Source: Cylindrospermum sp. NIES-4074
GTDB lineage: Bacteria > Cyanobacteriota > Cyanobacteriia > Cyanobacteriales > Nostocaceae
DNA length: 64,000 nt
Assembly: GCA_003994795.1 (NCBI GenBank)
Contig: AP018269.1
Coordinates: forward strand, 5,767,254 to 5,831,253
Direction of reading: 5' to 3'
Shown in pieces: positions 46,878 to 55,098 of the stretch. A program made the position numbers and the translations under genes. A model generated the notes under the pieces. That model saw only the letters and a list, made by a program, of their open reading frames with translations, ran no database searches and had not been told where the DNA came from. Each line of letters begins with the position of its first letter. Position 1 is the stretch's first letter.

Positions 46878-47228
46878 ATGTCTCATTTTAGCACTCTGCG
46901 TACCAAAATCACCGATGCCGAAATCCTCAAAGCTTCTTTGCGCGACTTAGGTATTAGCGTAAAGACAGAAGCTGATGTCCGTGGTTATAACGGTCAGCGT
47001 GTACGTTCCGACATCGTTGCTACATTGGAAGGCGAATACGATTTAGGTTGGTCTCGCAACAGTGATGGTTCTTTTGACCTCATCGCTGACCTCTGGGGTG
47101 TTGCTAAGAAGCACAACCAAACCGAGCTGATCAACTCCATCAACCAAAAGTATGCCGTTAACAAAACTTTGGCTGAAGTAAAACAGCGCGGTCTGCAAAA
47201 CGCCAATGTCAAGTTGGTATTGCAATAA
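46878..47228 (+). CDS. DUF1257 (Ycf35-like) protein
   Basis: A 116-aa protein of the DUF1257 family, similar to plastid Ycf35, function unknown. MSHFSTLRTKITDAEILKAS at the N-terminus and YDLGWSRNSDGSFDLIADLWG near residue 58 are characteristic. The ATG at 46878 has a GGAGG at 8 nt; the annotated frame could open 5 codons earlier at TTG, which is unlikely. Together with the RHH and Ycf46-like genes it forms a conserved three-gene unit. A decayed copy of its C-terminus lies at 49011-49115. Confidence 0.9.
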   Translation: MSHFSTLRTKITDAEILKASLRDLGISVKTEADVRGYNGQRVRSDIVATLEGEYDLGWSRNSDGSFDLIADLWGVAKKHNQTELINSINQKYAVNKTLAEVKQRGLQNANVKLVLQ

Positions 47229-47257
47229 CAATTTCTCTGCGCGTTCCCAAAGCTCAA

Positions 47258-47296
47258 CGGGCTAACCATGTAATAAGCGGTTAGCCCGCTTTTTTG
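47258..47296 (+). terminator. Rho-independent terminator of the Ycf35-like gene
   Basis: A perfect 10-bp stem CGGGCTAACC (47258-47267) / GGTTAGCCCG (47279-47288), followed by C and six T. It closes the three-gene unit. A second version of the same terminator is at 49144-49180. Confidence 0.9.
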
Positions 47297-47319
47297 TGGC
47301 AATTTTCTCGCACAAGATA

Positions 47320-48281
47320 TAGCTATAGCCATCAAGATTAGGACGTAAACTATAAGAGTTCCCACATAGCATCTACCCCATTTCAATGGCTAAACCCTAT
47401 AGTGATGATTTCCGGCAAAAGGTTATGCAAGCGATCGAATTGGACGGTCTCAAGAAGTGTGAGGCAAGCCTTCTGTTCAATATTAGTCGCAATACAATTA
47501 ACTTGTGGTGTCAACGCAAAGCCGAAACGGGTGATGTCAAACCTAAACAGAGGAAAGCATCGCCGCAGAAGGGCAAAATTAGGGATTGGGAGAAGTTTCG
47601 CACATTTGTCAAAGCGCAAGGGGATAAAACCCAAAGTGAAATGGCACAGCTATGGGATGGACAGATTAGCCAACGCACAATTTCCAGGGCTTTGCAAAAG
47701 ATAGGACATACTCGTAAAAAAAAACATACGGATATAGTCAACGAGATGAAGCCAAGCGGGCAGCATTCTTAACGCAACTGGAGAACCCCAAAGCGCCGCA
47801 CCTAGTATATGTTGATGAGTCTGGTATGGATGAACGCGATAATTACGGTTACGGATACTCCCCTGTTGGAGAACGCTTTTACGACCTCAAATCAGGTTGT
47901 CGCAAGGGTCGCATCAATATGATTGCTGGCTATCGAGATGGACAACTAATTGCGCCATTTACGATTGAGGGGGCGTGTAACCGTACCGTGTTTGAAACCT
48001 GGTTAGAAACTTGCTTGATTCCGATGCTACGACCCGGTGAGTGGGTGATTGTCGATAATGCTACCTTTCATCGTGGCGGTCGGATTGCTCAATTAATTGA
48101 AGAGGCAGGGTGTCAGTTAGTTTACCTACCGCCTTATTCACCTGATCTCAATCGCATTGAAAAGTGTTGGGCCACTTTGAAAAGTAGGGTTCGCAAGATT
48201 TTATCCACATCGGATAATTTACGTGATGCAATGGAAATCGTTCTCAAGCAAGCAGCGTCCTAATTAATCTGGCTACGGCTA
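47320..48281 (+). mobile_element. IS630-family insertion sequence
   Basis: A complete, compact element of about 962 bp. Terminal inverted repeats are visible: left TAGCTATAGCC...GATTAGGACG (47320-47345) and right, reversed, TAGCCGTAGCC...AATTAGGACG. The flanking TA dinucleotides (47318-47319 and 48282-48283) look like the TA target duplication typical of IS630/Tc1-mariner elements. It sits about 25 bp after the terminator of the Ycf35-like gene and about 230 bp before the cyanovirin-N homolog. It carries one transposase in two frames. Confidence 0.85.
47386..48263 (+). CDS. IS630 family transposase, two overlapping frames
   Basis: Frame 1 (47386-47772) encodes the N-terminal helix-turn-helix (MAKPYSDDFRQKVMQAIELD, ISRNTINLWCQRKAETG) and runs to residue 128. 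The DDE domain is in the -1 frame: from K-T-Y-G-Y after the nine-A run at 47716-47724, through VYVDESGMDERDNYGYGY, VIVDNATFHRGG and LPPYSPDLNRIEKCWATLKS, to 48263. The nine-A run suggests programmed -1 frameshifting, as in several IS630 elements, giving a fusion of about 292 aa. The three catalytic acidic positions (DES, DNA, NRIEKCW) are present, so the enzyme may be active. Confidence 0.85.
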
Positions 48282-48389
48282 TACTAGTCGCAAAGTTATA
48301 TCTACAACATATAAAAACTTTTGTCAAGAGTATGTGTATATTTTATATTGAATTGCCGCCTCAGAATTTAACATTTCTGACAGAGAACA

Positions 48390-48418
48390 TTGTGCTTTTC
48401 CCTTAGCTTCTGTATGAT
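48390..48418 (+). promoter_or_regulatory. Predicted promoter of the cyanovirin-N homolog
   Basis: A -35 box TTGTGC (48390-48395), 17-bp spacer and -10 box TATGAT (48413-48418) precede the gene by about 100 bp. AGAGGAAG, an adequate Shine-Dalgarno, lies at about 48504-48511, shortly before the ATG at 48518. The gene therefore has its own promoter and does not depend on the IS630 element. Confidence 0.55.
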
Positions 48419-48517
48419 ATGCACTGGATTAGCTTAAGCACATATCCAGCATCAAAAAGTAATTTCTCATGAATGCTTGACGATGTGAAAACCTGATTTG
48501 AATAGAGGAAGATTAGT

Positions 48518-48904
48518 ATGCTACGGATTTTTACAGCTTTTCTTTTTTCCGTCTTTTTAGCCTTTAACCTACTAACTGGTAATGCTTGGGCATCTGGGCA
48601 ATTTTCTCAGACTTGTGGGGATATCAATCTCAATGGTTCAACTCTAACAGCTACTTGTAAAAAAGCTGACGGATATACTCCTTCTACAAGTTCCATTGAC
48701 TTGAATCAATACATTGAAAATATAGATGGTACTCTCGAATGGAATGGAGCTAAATTCGCTCTGACCTGCAACAATCTTGGTTTAGTTCGTACAAGCACAC
48801 TTCGTGCTGAGTGTGAAAGAGCAGATCAAGTTAACACCTTGGGTACTTATATCAATCTGGATGAACACATTGCCAATATTGACGGTACATTGAGGTTTGA
48901 ATAA
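48518..48904 (+). CDS. Cyanovirin-N homology (CVNH) lectin with signal peptide
   Basis: A 128-aa protein: signal peptide 1-25 (ending GNAWA), then one complete CVNH domain of about 103 aa. It matches cyanovirin-N in order: FSQTCGDINLNGSTLTATC, SSIDLNQYIENIDGTLEW, FALTCNNLGLV, LRAECERAD and INLDEHIANIDGTLRF. The four Cys are conserved in the spacing that forms the two disulfides of CV-N, and both halves of the internal repeat are present. CVNH proteins bind high-mannose glycans; the signal peptide predicts export to periplasm or outside. Clear family member; role in this organism unknown. Confidence 0.93.
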   Translation: MLRIFTAFLFSVFLAFNLLTGNAWASGQFSQTCGDINLNGSTLTATCKKADGYTPSTSSIDLNQYIENIDGTLEWNGAKFALTCNNLGLVRTSTLRAECERADQVNTLGTYINLDEHIANIDGTLRFE

Positions 48905-49010
48905 GAGTAATCCACTTTCATAAATTATCCCGTACCCCGAACAGGCGAGACGCTTATTCTACAAAATATTTGGGATATTTTTGAAGTTGGAAGACTCTAA
49001 TAGAATGTGA

Positions 49011-49115
49011 CCATGTTCTATTATTGCTAACCAACAATATTTGGTTAGTAATACTTTAGCTAAAGCAAAATAGCGCCTTCATAAAAACATCAATTTCAAA
49101 TTGGAATTGCAGTAA
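49011..49115 (+). pseudogene. Decayed 3' end of a second DUF1257 (Ycf35-like) gene
   Basis: In-frame reading gives SIIANQQYLVSNTLAKAK, a stop, then RLHKNINFKLELQ and a stop. This aligns with NSINQKYAVNKTLAEVKQ and RGLQNANVKLVLQ of the intact DUF1257 protein at 46878-47228. The following DNA (AATAATTTTCCCCGCATTTCCAAAGCTCAACGGG) also matches the 3' flank of the intact gene, including its terminator. An internal stop and the missing 5' part make it a pseudogene. It suggests a past duplication of the ycf35 end. Confidence 0.8.
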
Positions 49116-49143
49116 TAATTTTCCCCGCATTTCCAAAGCTCAA

Positions 49144-49180
49144 CGGGTTGACCATGCAATAGCGGTTAGCCCGCTTTTTT
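49144..49180 (+). terminator. Terminator duplicated from the Ycf35-like gene
   Basis: The stem CGGGTTGACC (49144-49153) / GGTTAGCCCG (49164-49173) with six T is almost the same as the terminator at 47258-47296, including the flanking AAAGCTCAACGGG sequence. It can still function for transcripts of the cyanovirin-N homolog. Confidence 0.8.
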
Positions 49181-49187
49181 ATAGGGT

Positions 49188-49502
49188 TTATAACTGCAAA
49201 TCTTCACGCCACGTAAAAATAATTTGCTCATCAGCTTGCCTAAATTCAATATTAAACTTATCAAATACAACTTCTCGCCCTAAAAGCAACTGTTCTCCAC
49301 CTGTATTAGTTTGTAACCATGCTACAGGAGCGATAAAATGGTGTTCATCAATTGTCATTGCCACATTGCGTAAAACATATTCAACTCTGCCACCTATAGT
49401 TTCCGCTAATAATTTTGATTCTGCATCAGCTAAAGCATAGCCTAAATCTTGTCCGACTTTAAATGAAATTAAACTCAATTCTGCGCCAGAATCTACTAAC
49501 AT
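49188..49502 (-). CDS. Retropepsin-like aspartyl protease domain protein, 5' end uncertain
   Basis: The ATG-initiated frame gives 104 aa starting MLVDSGAELSLIS, with the catalytic DSG at residues 4-6 and the family glycine-rich LLLGREVVFDKFNI near residue 72. The N-terminal strand normally before DSG is missing in this reading, yet the same frame is open for 19 further codons (reading NYSVNLKHRDIEISTTMLVDSG), back to the TAG that ends the upstream gene, with no ATG, GTG or TTG in between. So either a rare start codon is used, the gene is truncated, or the TAG was once sense. Protease activity is inferred only. Confidence 0.6.
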   Translation of the reverse strand: MLVDSGAELSLISFKVGQDLGYALADAESKLLAETIGGRVEYVLRNVAMTIDEHHFIAPVAWLQTNTGGEQLLLGREVVFDKFNIEFRQADEQIIFTWREDLQL

Positions 49503-49556
49503 TGTTGTAGAAATTTCTATATCTCTGTGTTTTAAATTTACACTATAATTTGGCTG

Positions 49557-49820
49557 CTAATCATGGCGAGCAACTGTGCGAAAGCGAATGGGTAAAATTT
49601 CTACAGAAGCAGTGCGCCGGGGAACCAAGTAAATTAAAAAAGGCTGTTTTGCAGCATTTGCTAATTCTAAAACTTCACGTAAGTTCTCGGTGTGAGCAAT
49701 TACCCCATTAGCATTGTAAGCGACATATTGATTTTTATATAAATCTAATAACATTTGGCGGTTGCGGTTCAACCACTTGAGCATCTCATCTCTTTCGCTT
49801 TTAGAAGGTGTTGTGTTCAT
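49557..49820 (-). CDS. Small DUF5678-like protein upstream of the protease-like frame
   Basis: An 87-aa protein, RDEMLKWLNRNRQMLLDLYKNQYVAYN, GVIAHTENLREVLELANAAKQPFLIYLVP, resembling short DUF5678-type proteins commonly found beside retropepsin-like genes in cyanobacteria (recollection). It ends at TAG (49557-49559), in the same frame as the aspartyl protease-like ORF. The pair probably acts together, function unknown. Confidence 0.65.
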   Translation of the reverse strand: MNTTPSKSERDEMLKWLNRNRQMLLDLYKNQYVAYNANGVIAHTENLREVLELANAAKQPFLIYLVPRRTASVEILPIRFRTVARHD

Positions 49821-49940
49821 CTTAGTTACCGTTCCTCAAGCCTATCGCACTTTCAGTATAGATCATGGAATGGCGATCGCTTGTTGATTAGAGAGAGTAC
49901 AACTCAAAAGAGTATCTATTTAACTAACCATGAAGGTACA

Positions 49941-50432
49941 TTAGGGTAGCGTCTCGTTCGCGGTAGCGTTGCGTAGCAAAGAGAAGAGATAGAACACAAA
50001 GGAATAGGAGAAGAGAAGAACTTGTAGGTTGGGTAGAGCGAAGCGAAACCCAACGCTCTTTGCTAAAATTTGGTCAATTTTTTTAACCAATTCATCATCT
50101 AATAATACTGGTTTTACGTTAATTAAATCCTCTTCTTCATTAGAAGGATATTCGGCTTCCATCTCTCGAATATGGTCTGGATACCATTCCTTTTTTAAGG
50201 CTTGCATTGCCTCAGTGTAATCTGCAAATACTTCGGTTCCTTTACCTTGACTAACAAAGTAGGGATTTTGTGTCTTCATGTTATTAAATGCGTCAGCAAT
50301 ATATCCTTGGATATCGCGGTATAGAACTTTCGTACCAATTTTAACTGACAAAGAGCCCTCGATGAACTTCTCTGTAAAATAGCTAACGTCCTCCATCATT
50401 TGAGATTTCTGGTTATCATGGCTAGATGCCAT
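49941..50432 (-). CDS. Hypothetical protein with repeat-derived C-terminus, possibly decayed
   Basis: The 163-aa reading begins MASSHDNQKSQMMEDVSYF and is unknown to me. The frame stays open upstream to 50585 (reading ...KFTGSKYVKDDSFSYSVNPPSEKTLGNVIFMASS) without ATG, GTG or TTG, so the original protein began further upstream. The last about 38 residues are translated from a dispersed GTAGGTTGGGT...ACCCAAC repeat and the GTAGCGTTGCGTAGC repeat at 49947-50060, so the C-terminus is not original. Probably a degenerate gene. Confidence 0.45.
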   Translation of the reverse strand: MASSHDNQKSQMMEDVSYFTEKFIEGSLSVKIGTKVLYRDIQGYIADAFNNMKTQNPYFVSQGKGTEVFADYTEAMQALKKEWYPDHIREMEAEYPSNEEEDLINVKPVLLDDELVKKIDQILAKSVGFRFALPNLQVLLFSYSFVFYLFSLLRNATANETLP

Positions 50433-50857
50433 AAAAATAACATTTCCTAATGTTTTTTCAGAGGGAGGATTTACCGAATAACTGAACGAATCGTCCTTGA
50501 CATACTTAGATCCAGTAAATTTTAGATAAAAATAACGGTTTAACCGACAAAATTCATAAAAATGGTCAATTAAACGGACATCATATTATTTACTACAAAA
50601 AGCAGTTTATTGATTTTTTATGTGGCCAAATATACAAAAAAGCTCAGGTATCCAAGTTATTTAAGAAGTCGGATATCTTCTTTTTCATAAATCTAGATTT
50701 GTGTTTTCAATTACTTCACGAGTTATTTTTTCAGATATAAAATGTGTTTCTAAGCAGTTCGTAACAACAGGCAAATATATTTTTAATAATTGTGTAACTA
50801 AAGCTTCAAAACCAACTTACTTCTCCAGACTATTTTTTCAAACTCTTAGGTATTTAT
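50433..50857. other. AT-rich spacer with remnant coding sequence
   Basis: The first 153 bp (to 50585) continue the open frame of the preceding gene. The rest is AT-rich with a TAATTGTGTAACTAAAG stretch and no recognisable gene. It contains the promoter region of the 2TM protein that starts at 50858. Confidence 0.45.
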
Positions 50858-51277
50858 ATGACTTACAATTCTGACGAAATGCAACAGATTCTCCAAATTG
50901 CTTTTGCTCGTAAGCAGCAGGGAGAAGTTTCACGGGAACAGATTATAGAGATAGCCTCAGAATTGGGTGTTTCATCGGCATCGTTGCAAGCTGCTGAACA
51001 AGAATGGTTGAGACAGGAAGTAGAAGCGAAAAAGCGGCAGATGTTTAATGCCCAACGACGTAGAGAGTTTAAATCACACTTGGTTTCTTTTGTTGCGGTA
51101 AATGGGTTTTTGGTTGCGTTGAACCTGTTCACAAGTCCTTCATATTTCTGGTCTGTTTTCCCACTATTGGCTTGGGGGTTGGGTTTGTTCTTGCATGGTA
51201 TGAAGGTTTATCAGACTAAAGGGGAATCATATGAACATGATTTTCAGGAATGGTGTAAGGGGCTGCCAAAAAAATAA
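50858..51277 (+). CDS. 2TM domain-containing protein
   Basis: A 139-aa protein with an N-terminal helical, soluble part (residues 1-60, SDEMQQILQIAFARKQQGEVSREQIIEIASELGVSSASL, similar to a SHOCT/DUF1707-type helix pair) and two membrane segments at about residues 72-90 (SFVAVNGFLVALNLF) and 96-116 (SVFPLLAWGLGLFLHGM), typical of the 2TM family PF13239. An E-rich C-terminal helix ends in KGLPKK. Membrane-associated, function unknown. Confidence 0.75.
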   Translation: MTYNSDEMQQILQIAFARKQQGEVSREQIIEIASELGVSSASLQAAEQEWLRQEVEAKKRQMFNAQRRREFKSHLVSFVAVNGFLVALNLFTSPSYFWSVFPLLAWGLGLFLHGMKVYQTKGESYEHDFQEWCKGLPKK

Positions 51278-51296
51278 ATTAGCCAACAATTAATAC

Positions 51297-51600
51297 GGTT
51301 CAGTTAAGAAAATTATAGGTTTGCTTGAGAGCAAGAGCGTTACCCAACAGAACCTCAGAAATGTTGGGTTTCAGTCTTCAACCCAACCTACACAGTATGG
51401 TTCAGTTAAGAAAATTGTAGGTTTGCTTGAGAGCAAGAGCGTTACCCAACAGAACCTCAGAAATGTTGGGCTTCGTTCCTCAACCCAACCTACACAGTAT
51501 GGTTCAGTTAAGAAAATTGTAGGTTTGCTTGAGAGCAAGAGCGTTACTCAACAAAATCTTATAAATGTTGGGTTTCGTTCCTCAAACGCCACTTCACTCA
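51297..51600. repeat. 102-bp tandem repeat, three copies
   Basis: Units begin at 51297, 51399 and 51501 (GGTTCAGTTAAGAAAATT.TAGGTTTGCTTGAGAGC) and are nearly identical; the third diverges after about 51590, into GGGGGGAACCCCCGCACGTGAGTGG. Each contains CCCAACCTAC/GTAGGTTGGG-type halves also seen at 42390-42490 and 50022-50060. The period of 102 is a multiple of three, which keeps spurious frames open. Not a CRISPR array: spacers are absent. Confidence 0.9.
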
Positions 51601-51671
51601 ACGGGGGGAACCCCCGCACGTGAGTGGCTCCCCAACCTACAGTTGAGGACGGTATTGACCAAAAAATAACT

Positions 51672-51708
51672 GAAAAAATTATAGGGGTAGTTTTACAACC
51701 ACCCCTAT
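51672..51708 (-). terminator. Terminator of ndhD1
   Basis: On the minus strand the stem ATAGGGGT / ACCCCTAT (51708-51701 and 51688-51681) is followed by AATTTTTTCAG. It lies about 50 bp after the ndhD stop codon and ends the transcript. Confidence 0.8.
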
Positions 51709-51758
51709 TTCCCCTCTTATTTAAGATTTACTAGCAGTGCCCTTTTCGGGATTTATAA

Positions 51759-53363
51759 TTACTCAGCTATATTAACGATTTCGGAATTTGCTAAGGTTGG
51801 TGCTGTAAACAGCCGTGAGTAGAGACTTGTTGGTTGCTGATGAGCAATAACTGGGAGAACTTGACGAGCATGAGCCGCTAATTCTACTGTTTTTACATCA
51901 TAAGTCTGCGTTGCTAACTTAGGATAGAAGCCAATACCGATGATGGGAAGCAACAAACAAGCGGTGATAAACAATTCGCGGGGCTTAACATCCGATATCA
52001 CAGCATCCAAATGTAACTCTTCACTTTGGTTGCCGTAGAATACTTGACGCAGCATTGAGAGTAGATAAATTGGTGTTAAAATTACGCCAACCGCTGATAA
52101 CAGGACGACTACAATCTTGAAGCTGGAACTGTAAACGTCACTGGTAGCGATACCGATGAACACCATCAACTCACCCACAAAGCCACTCATTCCTGGTAAA
52201 GCGAGAGAAGCCATTGAACCAACTGTAAATAGAGCGAAGGTTCTGGGCATTACCTTACCCATGCCGCCCATTTTATCCATCATCAAGGTGTGGGTACGTT
52301 CGTAAGTCACACCAGACAAGAAGAACAAGCTAGCAGCAATTAAACCGTGGGAAACCATCTGTAGCACAGCGCCGCTGATGCCGATTTCTGTGTAGGAAGC
52401 AATTCCAATCAACACAAACCCCATGTGGGCAATTGAAGAGTAAGCCAAACGGCGTTTGAGGTTGGTTTGGGCAAAGGCGCAGCAAGCACCGTAAACTATA
52501 TTCACTACACCCAAAATTGCCAGGACTGGGGCAAAGGTAACATGGGCGTTGGGCAACATTTCGACGTTGAAGCGGATGAGGGCATAACCACCCATTTTCA
52601 GCAACACACCTGCCAAAATCATGGAACCAGGAGCAGATGCTTCACCGTGAGCATCAGGCAACCATGTATGTAGAGGGAAAATTGGCAGTTTGACGCCGAA
52701 GGCAATTAAGAAACCTGCATAAACTAATAGTTCAAAGGCTTTGGAGTATTCCTTCATTCCTAAGGCTGTCATGTTGAAGGTGACAGTATCCCCAGAGAAA
52801 GCCATTGCAAAACCGGCAACCAAGATAAATATAGATGCAGCGGCGGTGTAGAGAATGAACTTGGTTGCTGCATAGCGGCGGTTTTGTCCTCCCCAGATGG
52901 AAATTAGCAGGTAAACCGGCACTAACTCGATTTCCCACATGAGGAAGAATAACAGCAAATCTTGGGCGAGAAATACGCCTAACTGGGCGCTGTACATCAC
53001 TAACATCAAGGCATAAAATAAACGCGGCTTGTTGGTAACTTTCCAAGCCGCGAATATTGCGAGAGTGTTAATTAAGCCTGTCAGAAGTATCAGGGGCATT
53101 GACAAGCCATCTACCCCCACAGCCCAGTTCATCCCCAACTGCGGTACCCAAGGGTAGTTTTCTACAAGTTGGAGTGTTGAACTCTGGAAGTTATAGCTCT
53201 GCCAAAAGGCATAAATCATGAGTGCAAAGTCTGCAAAGGCTACTCCCAGACCATACCAGCGGACGGTTTTACCCTCTTTATCGGGAATGAAGGGGATAGC
53301 TAGGGCAGCCACCAAGGGAAAGAGAATTATGGTTGTTAACCAAGGAACTTGAATAGCATTCAT
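51759..53363 (-). CDS. ndhD: NAD(P)H-quinone oxidoreductase subunit 4 (NdhD), first copy
   Basis: NdhD (534 aa) is one of the antiporter-like proton-pumping subunits in the NDH-1 membrane arm. About 14 membrane segments are visible. Conserved ion-path residues are the Glu in [14 protein letters not shown] near residue 140, the Lys in [23 protein letters not shown] near residue 230, and His in that loop. The ATG at 53363 is preferred over an in-frame TTG at 53375. Which NDH-1 complex it belongs to (respiratory/cyclic NdhD1 or CO2-uptake type) cannot be settled here; sequence looks like the NdhD1/D2 type. Confidence 0.92.
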   Translation of the reverse strand: MNAIQVPWLTTIILFPLVAALAIPFIPDKEGKTVRWYGLGVAFADFALMIYAFWQSYNFQSSTLQLVENYPWVPQLGMNWAVGVDGLSMPLILLTGLINTLAIFAAWKVTNKPRLFYALMLVMYSAQLGVFLAQDLLLFFLMWEIELVPVYLLISIWGGQNRRYAATKFILYTAAASIFILVAGFAMAFSGDTVTFNMTALGMKEYSKAFELLVYAGFLIAFGVKLPIFPLHTWLPDAHGEASAPGSMILAGVLLKMGGYALIRFNVEMLPNAHVTFAPVLAILGVVNIVYGACCAFAQTNLKRRLAYSSIAHMGFVLIGIASYTEIGISGAVLQMVSHGLIAASLFFLSGVTYERTHTLMMDKMGGMGKVMPRTFALFTVGSMASLALPGMSGFVGELMVFIGIATSDVYSSSFKIVVVLLSAVGVILTPIYLLSMLRQVFYGNQSEELHLDAVISDVKPRELFITACLLLPIIGIGFYPKLATQTYDVKTVELAAHARQVLPVIAHQQPTSLYSRLFTAPTLANSEIVNIAE

Positions 53364-53533
53364 CACTGCTGACAATCGTTTTTCGGTTTCGCTTTTAATT
53401 ACATTATATTAAGGAATTATTACTTTTGTAAATGATTTTTCTCTGCATAATTCCTTTTTAGGGGCAAAATAGTAATAAATACTTACCATATTCTCCTGGC
53501 ATCCATTCTAAAAGTAAAGTTTTACAACGTCAA

Positions 53534-53560
53534 TAAAAAAACGGCGGCTTGTGCCACCGT
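53534..53560 (-). terminator. Rho-independent terminator after the coiled-coil gene
   Basis: On the minus strand the stem ACGGTGGC / GCCGCCGT, with a 4-nt loop and one G-T pair, is followed by seven T. It lies 77 bp after the stop codon at 53637 and closes the thrB-coiled-coil unit. Confidence 0.85.
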
Positions 53561-53636
53561 TCTCAGTTATAATTTCAAACTTATTGCGCGTCTATAGAGT
53601 GATTGCTCACTCAATGTTACATTAACCTGGATTCAA

Positions 53637-54146
53637 TTAAACAATACGGTTGACAATTGTCCAAACTACTCCATCGGAACGGACATAGGGGACAGAGATT
53701 GTTTTAAACCCTGTAATGAAAGGCTTGTAATAAACCTGCCAATACATGGGACTAAGGTAATCAGCGCTGGCTTTGAGGAGACGGATTTCTGCTGCCAGTT
53801 CCGCTGCTAGTTGGTTAATGCGTTCAGCATGAATTTGAGCCACTTTTTTTGCTTCTTCTAGCTCTTGTTCTTGGGAAATTCGTTTTGACTCAATTTTCCA
53901 ACGGGCTAACTCAGTTTGTTTGTGATTTAGCTGCAATTCTAGCGCGGCGATCGCACCATCGATCCCTTGAATCTCGACAGCTAATTGGGGATTTTCCCTA
54001 GCTTGACGGCGGTAAGCCTCAACTATGGCGAGGGGTGAGTCATGATTGCTAGACTTGACATTATTGGTAGTCAGGGCTGCGCGTTCCTGCCGGAGAGCTT
54101 GGATTTGTGAATGCAGCGCTGCTAGTTCTGTCTGAATTTGCTCCAT
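53637..54146 (-). CDS. Coiled-coil hypothetical protein
   Basis: A 169-aa protein from the ATG at 54146. Residues 1-125 are heptad-rich (ELAALHSQIQALRQERAAL; AALELQLNHKQTELARWKIESKRI), then a short C-terminal domain with LSPMYWQVYYKPFITGFKTI and VWTIVNRIV. I do not recognise the family. The longer ATG-less extension to 54263 overlaps thrB and is not needed. Downstream of thrB in the same direction. Confidence 0.65.
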   Translation of the reverse strand: MEQIQTELAALHSQIQALRQERAALTTNNVKSSNHDSPLAIVEAYRRQARENPQLAVEIQGIDGAIAALELQLNHKQTELARWKIESKRISQEQELEEAKKVAQIHAERINQLAAELAAEIRLLKASADYLSPMYWQVYYKPFITGFKTISVPYVRSDGVVWTIVNRIV

Positions 54147-54183
54147 AAATCGAGTGCTGAGTGCAGAGGTAAGAGTGCTGAGT

Positions 54184-55098
54184 TTACAATATATTTGCGC
54201 CTTGGGTGTCGAGAGGAAGCGATCGCACAATAGCAGTAATTCCCTCTTGCTGCCAAGCGTCAACCATCGCCGTTTCCACTGCCTTTGCCTGTGCTACATC
54301 CGCTAAAGCTAACAAGGTTGGCCCCGCACCACTAATTACTAAGCCATAAGCACCAGCAGCAACAGCCGCTGCATTCACAGCATCGTAACCAGGAATTAAG
54401 GCTTGGCGATAAGGCTGATGTAACTTATCTTGTAAAGCTGTCTGTAACCATTCTCCCTTACCAGTTTGCAAACCGCGCAACAATAAACCCAAATGGGCAG
54501 TATTGAAAATTGCATCTGCACGACTGTATTCTGTGGGTAAAACTCGCCGTGCTTCTGAGGTGGAAAGCTCAAAATCAGGAATTGCGACTACTGGGATAAT
54601 ATTTTCATGCCAGGGAACGTCACAAATTTCCCAACCTGTGCTGCTGGTGGCTGCGAGACGACATCCCCCAATTAAAGCTGGTACTACATTATCAGGATGT
54701 CCTTCAATGGCGATCGCTAATTCCATTACTTGCATCTCAGACAGAGGTAAACCCGCAAGTTGATTTGCAGCCACCAACCCCCCAACAATTGCAGTCGCTG
54801 AACTTCCCAAACCCCTAGCCAGAGGTACACCCATCTGAATTTCTATTTTCACCGCCGGCGGTGTCTGATCTATATATTGATATAATTTTGCAAACGCCTG
54901 ATAGAGCATATTGCTTTCATCAGTTTGCACCTTTTGGGCTTCCGCACCTGTGACATGAATAATTAACCCACCTGCATCCAAGCGAGTAAACTTAAATTCG
55001 TTGTATAGTCCCAAAGCTGCACCAATGCAATCAAAACCAGGCCCTAAATTTGCAGTGGTAGCGGGAACGGTGACAGTGACAGTAGAAAGCAGAGACAT
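54184..55098 (-). CDS. thrB: Homoserine kinase
   Basis: ThrB (304 aa) phosphorylates homoserine in threonine synthesis. It is a GHMP kinase: N-terminal [21 protein letters not shown], the phosphate-binding P-loop [19 protein letters not shown] near residue 88, and C-terminal [18 protein letters not shown] near residue 255. The start [11 protein letters not shown] is chosen over an ATG 7 codons upstream because it matches homologs. A rho-independent terminator follows the next gene. Confidence 0.96.
   Translation of the reverse strand: MSLLSTVTVTVPATTANLGPGFDCIGAALGLYNEFKFTRLDAGGLIIHVTGAEAQKVQTDESNMLYQAFAKLYQYIDQTPPAVKIEIQMGVPLARGLGSSATAIVGGLVAANQLAGLPLSEMQVMELAIAIEGHPDNVVPALIGGCRLAATSSTGWEICDVPWHENIIPVVAIPDFELSTSEARRVLPTEYSRADAIFNTAHLGLLLRGLQTGKGEWLQTALQDKLHQPYRQALIPGYDAVNAAAVAAGAYGLVISGAGPTLLALADVAQAKAVETAMVDAWQQEGITAIVRSLPLDTQGANIL

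Noticed and set aside
51297-51600. CRISPR array
   Set aside because: The units are directly adjacent 102-bp repeats without unique spacers, and no cas genes are in the window.
51321-51623. 100-codon open frame in the 102-bp repeat array
   Set aside because: It is open only because the repeat period is a multiple of three; its translation is the repeat itself.
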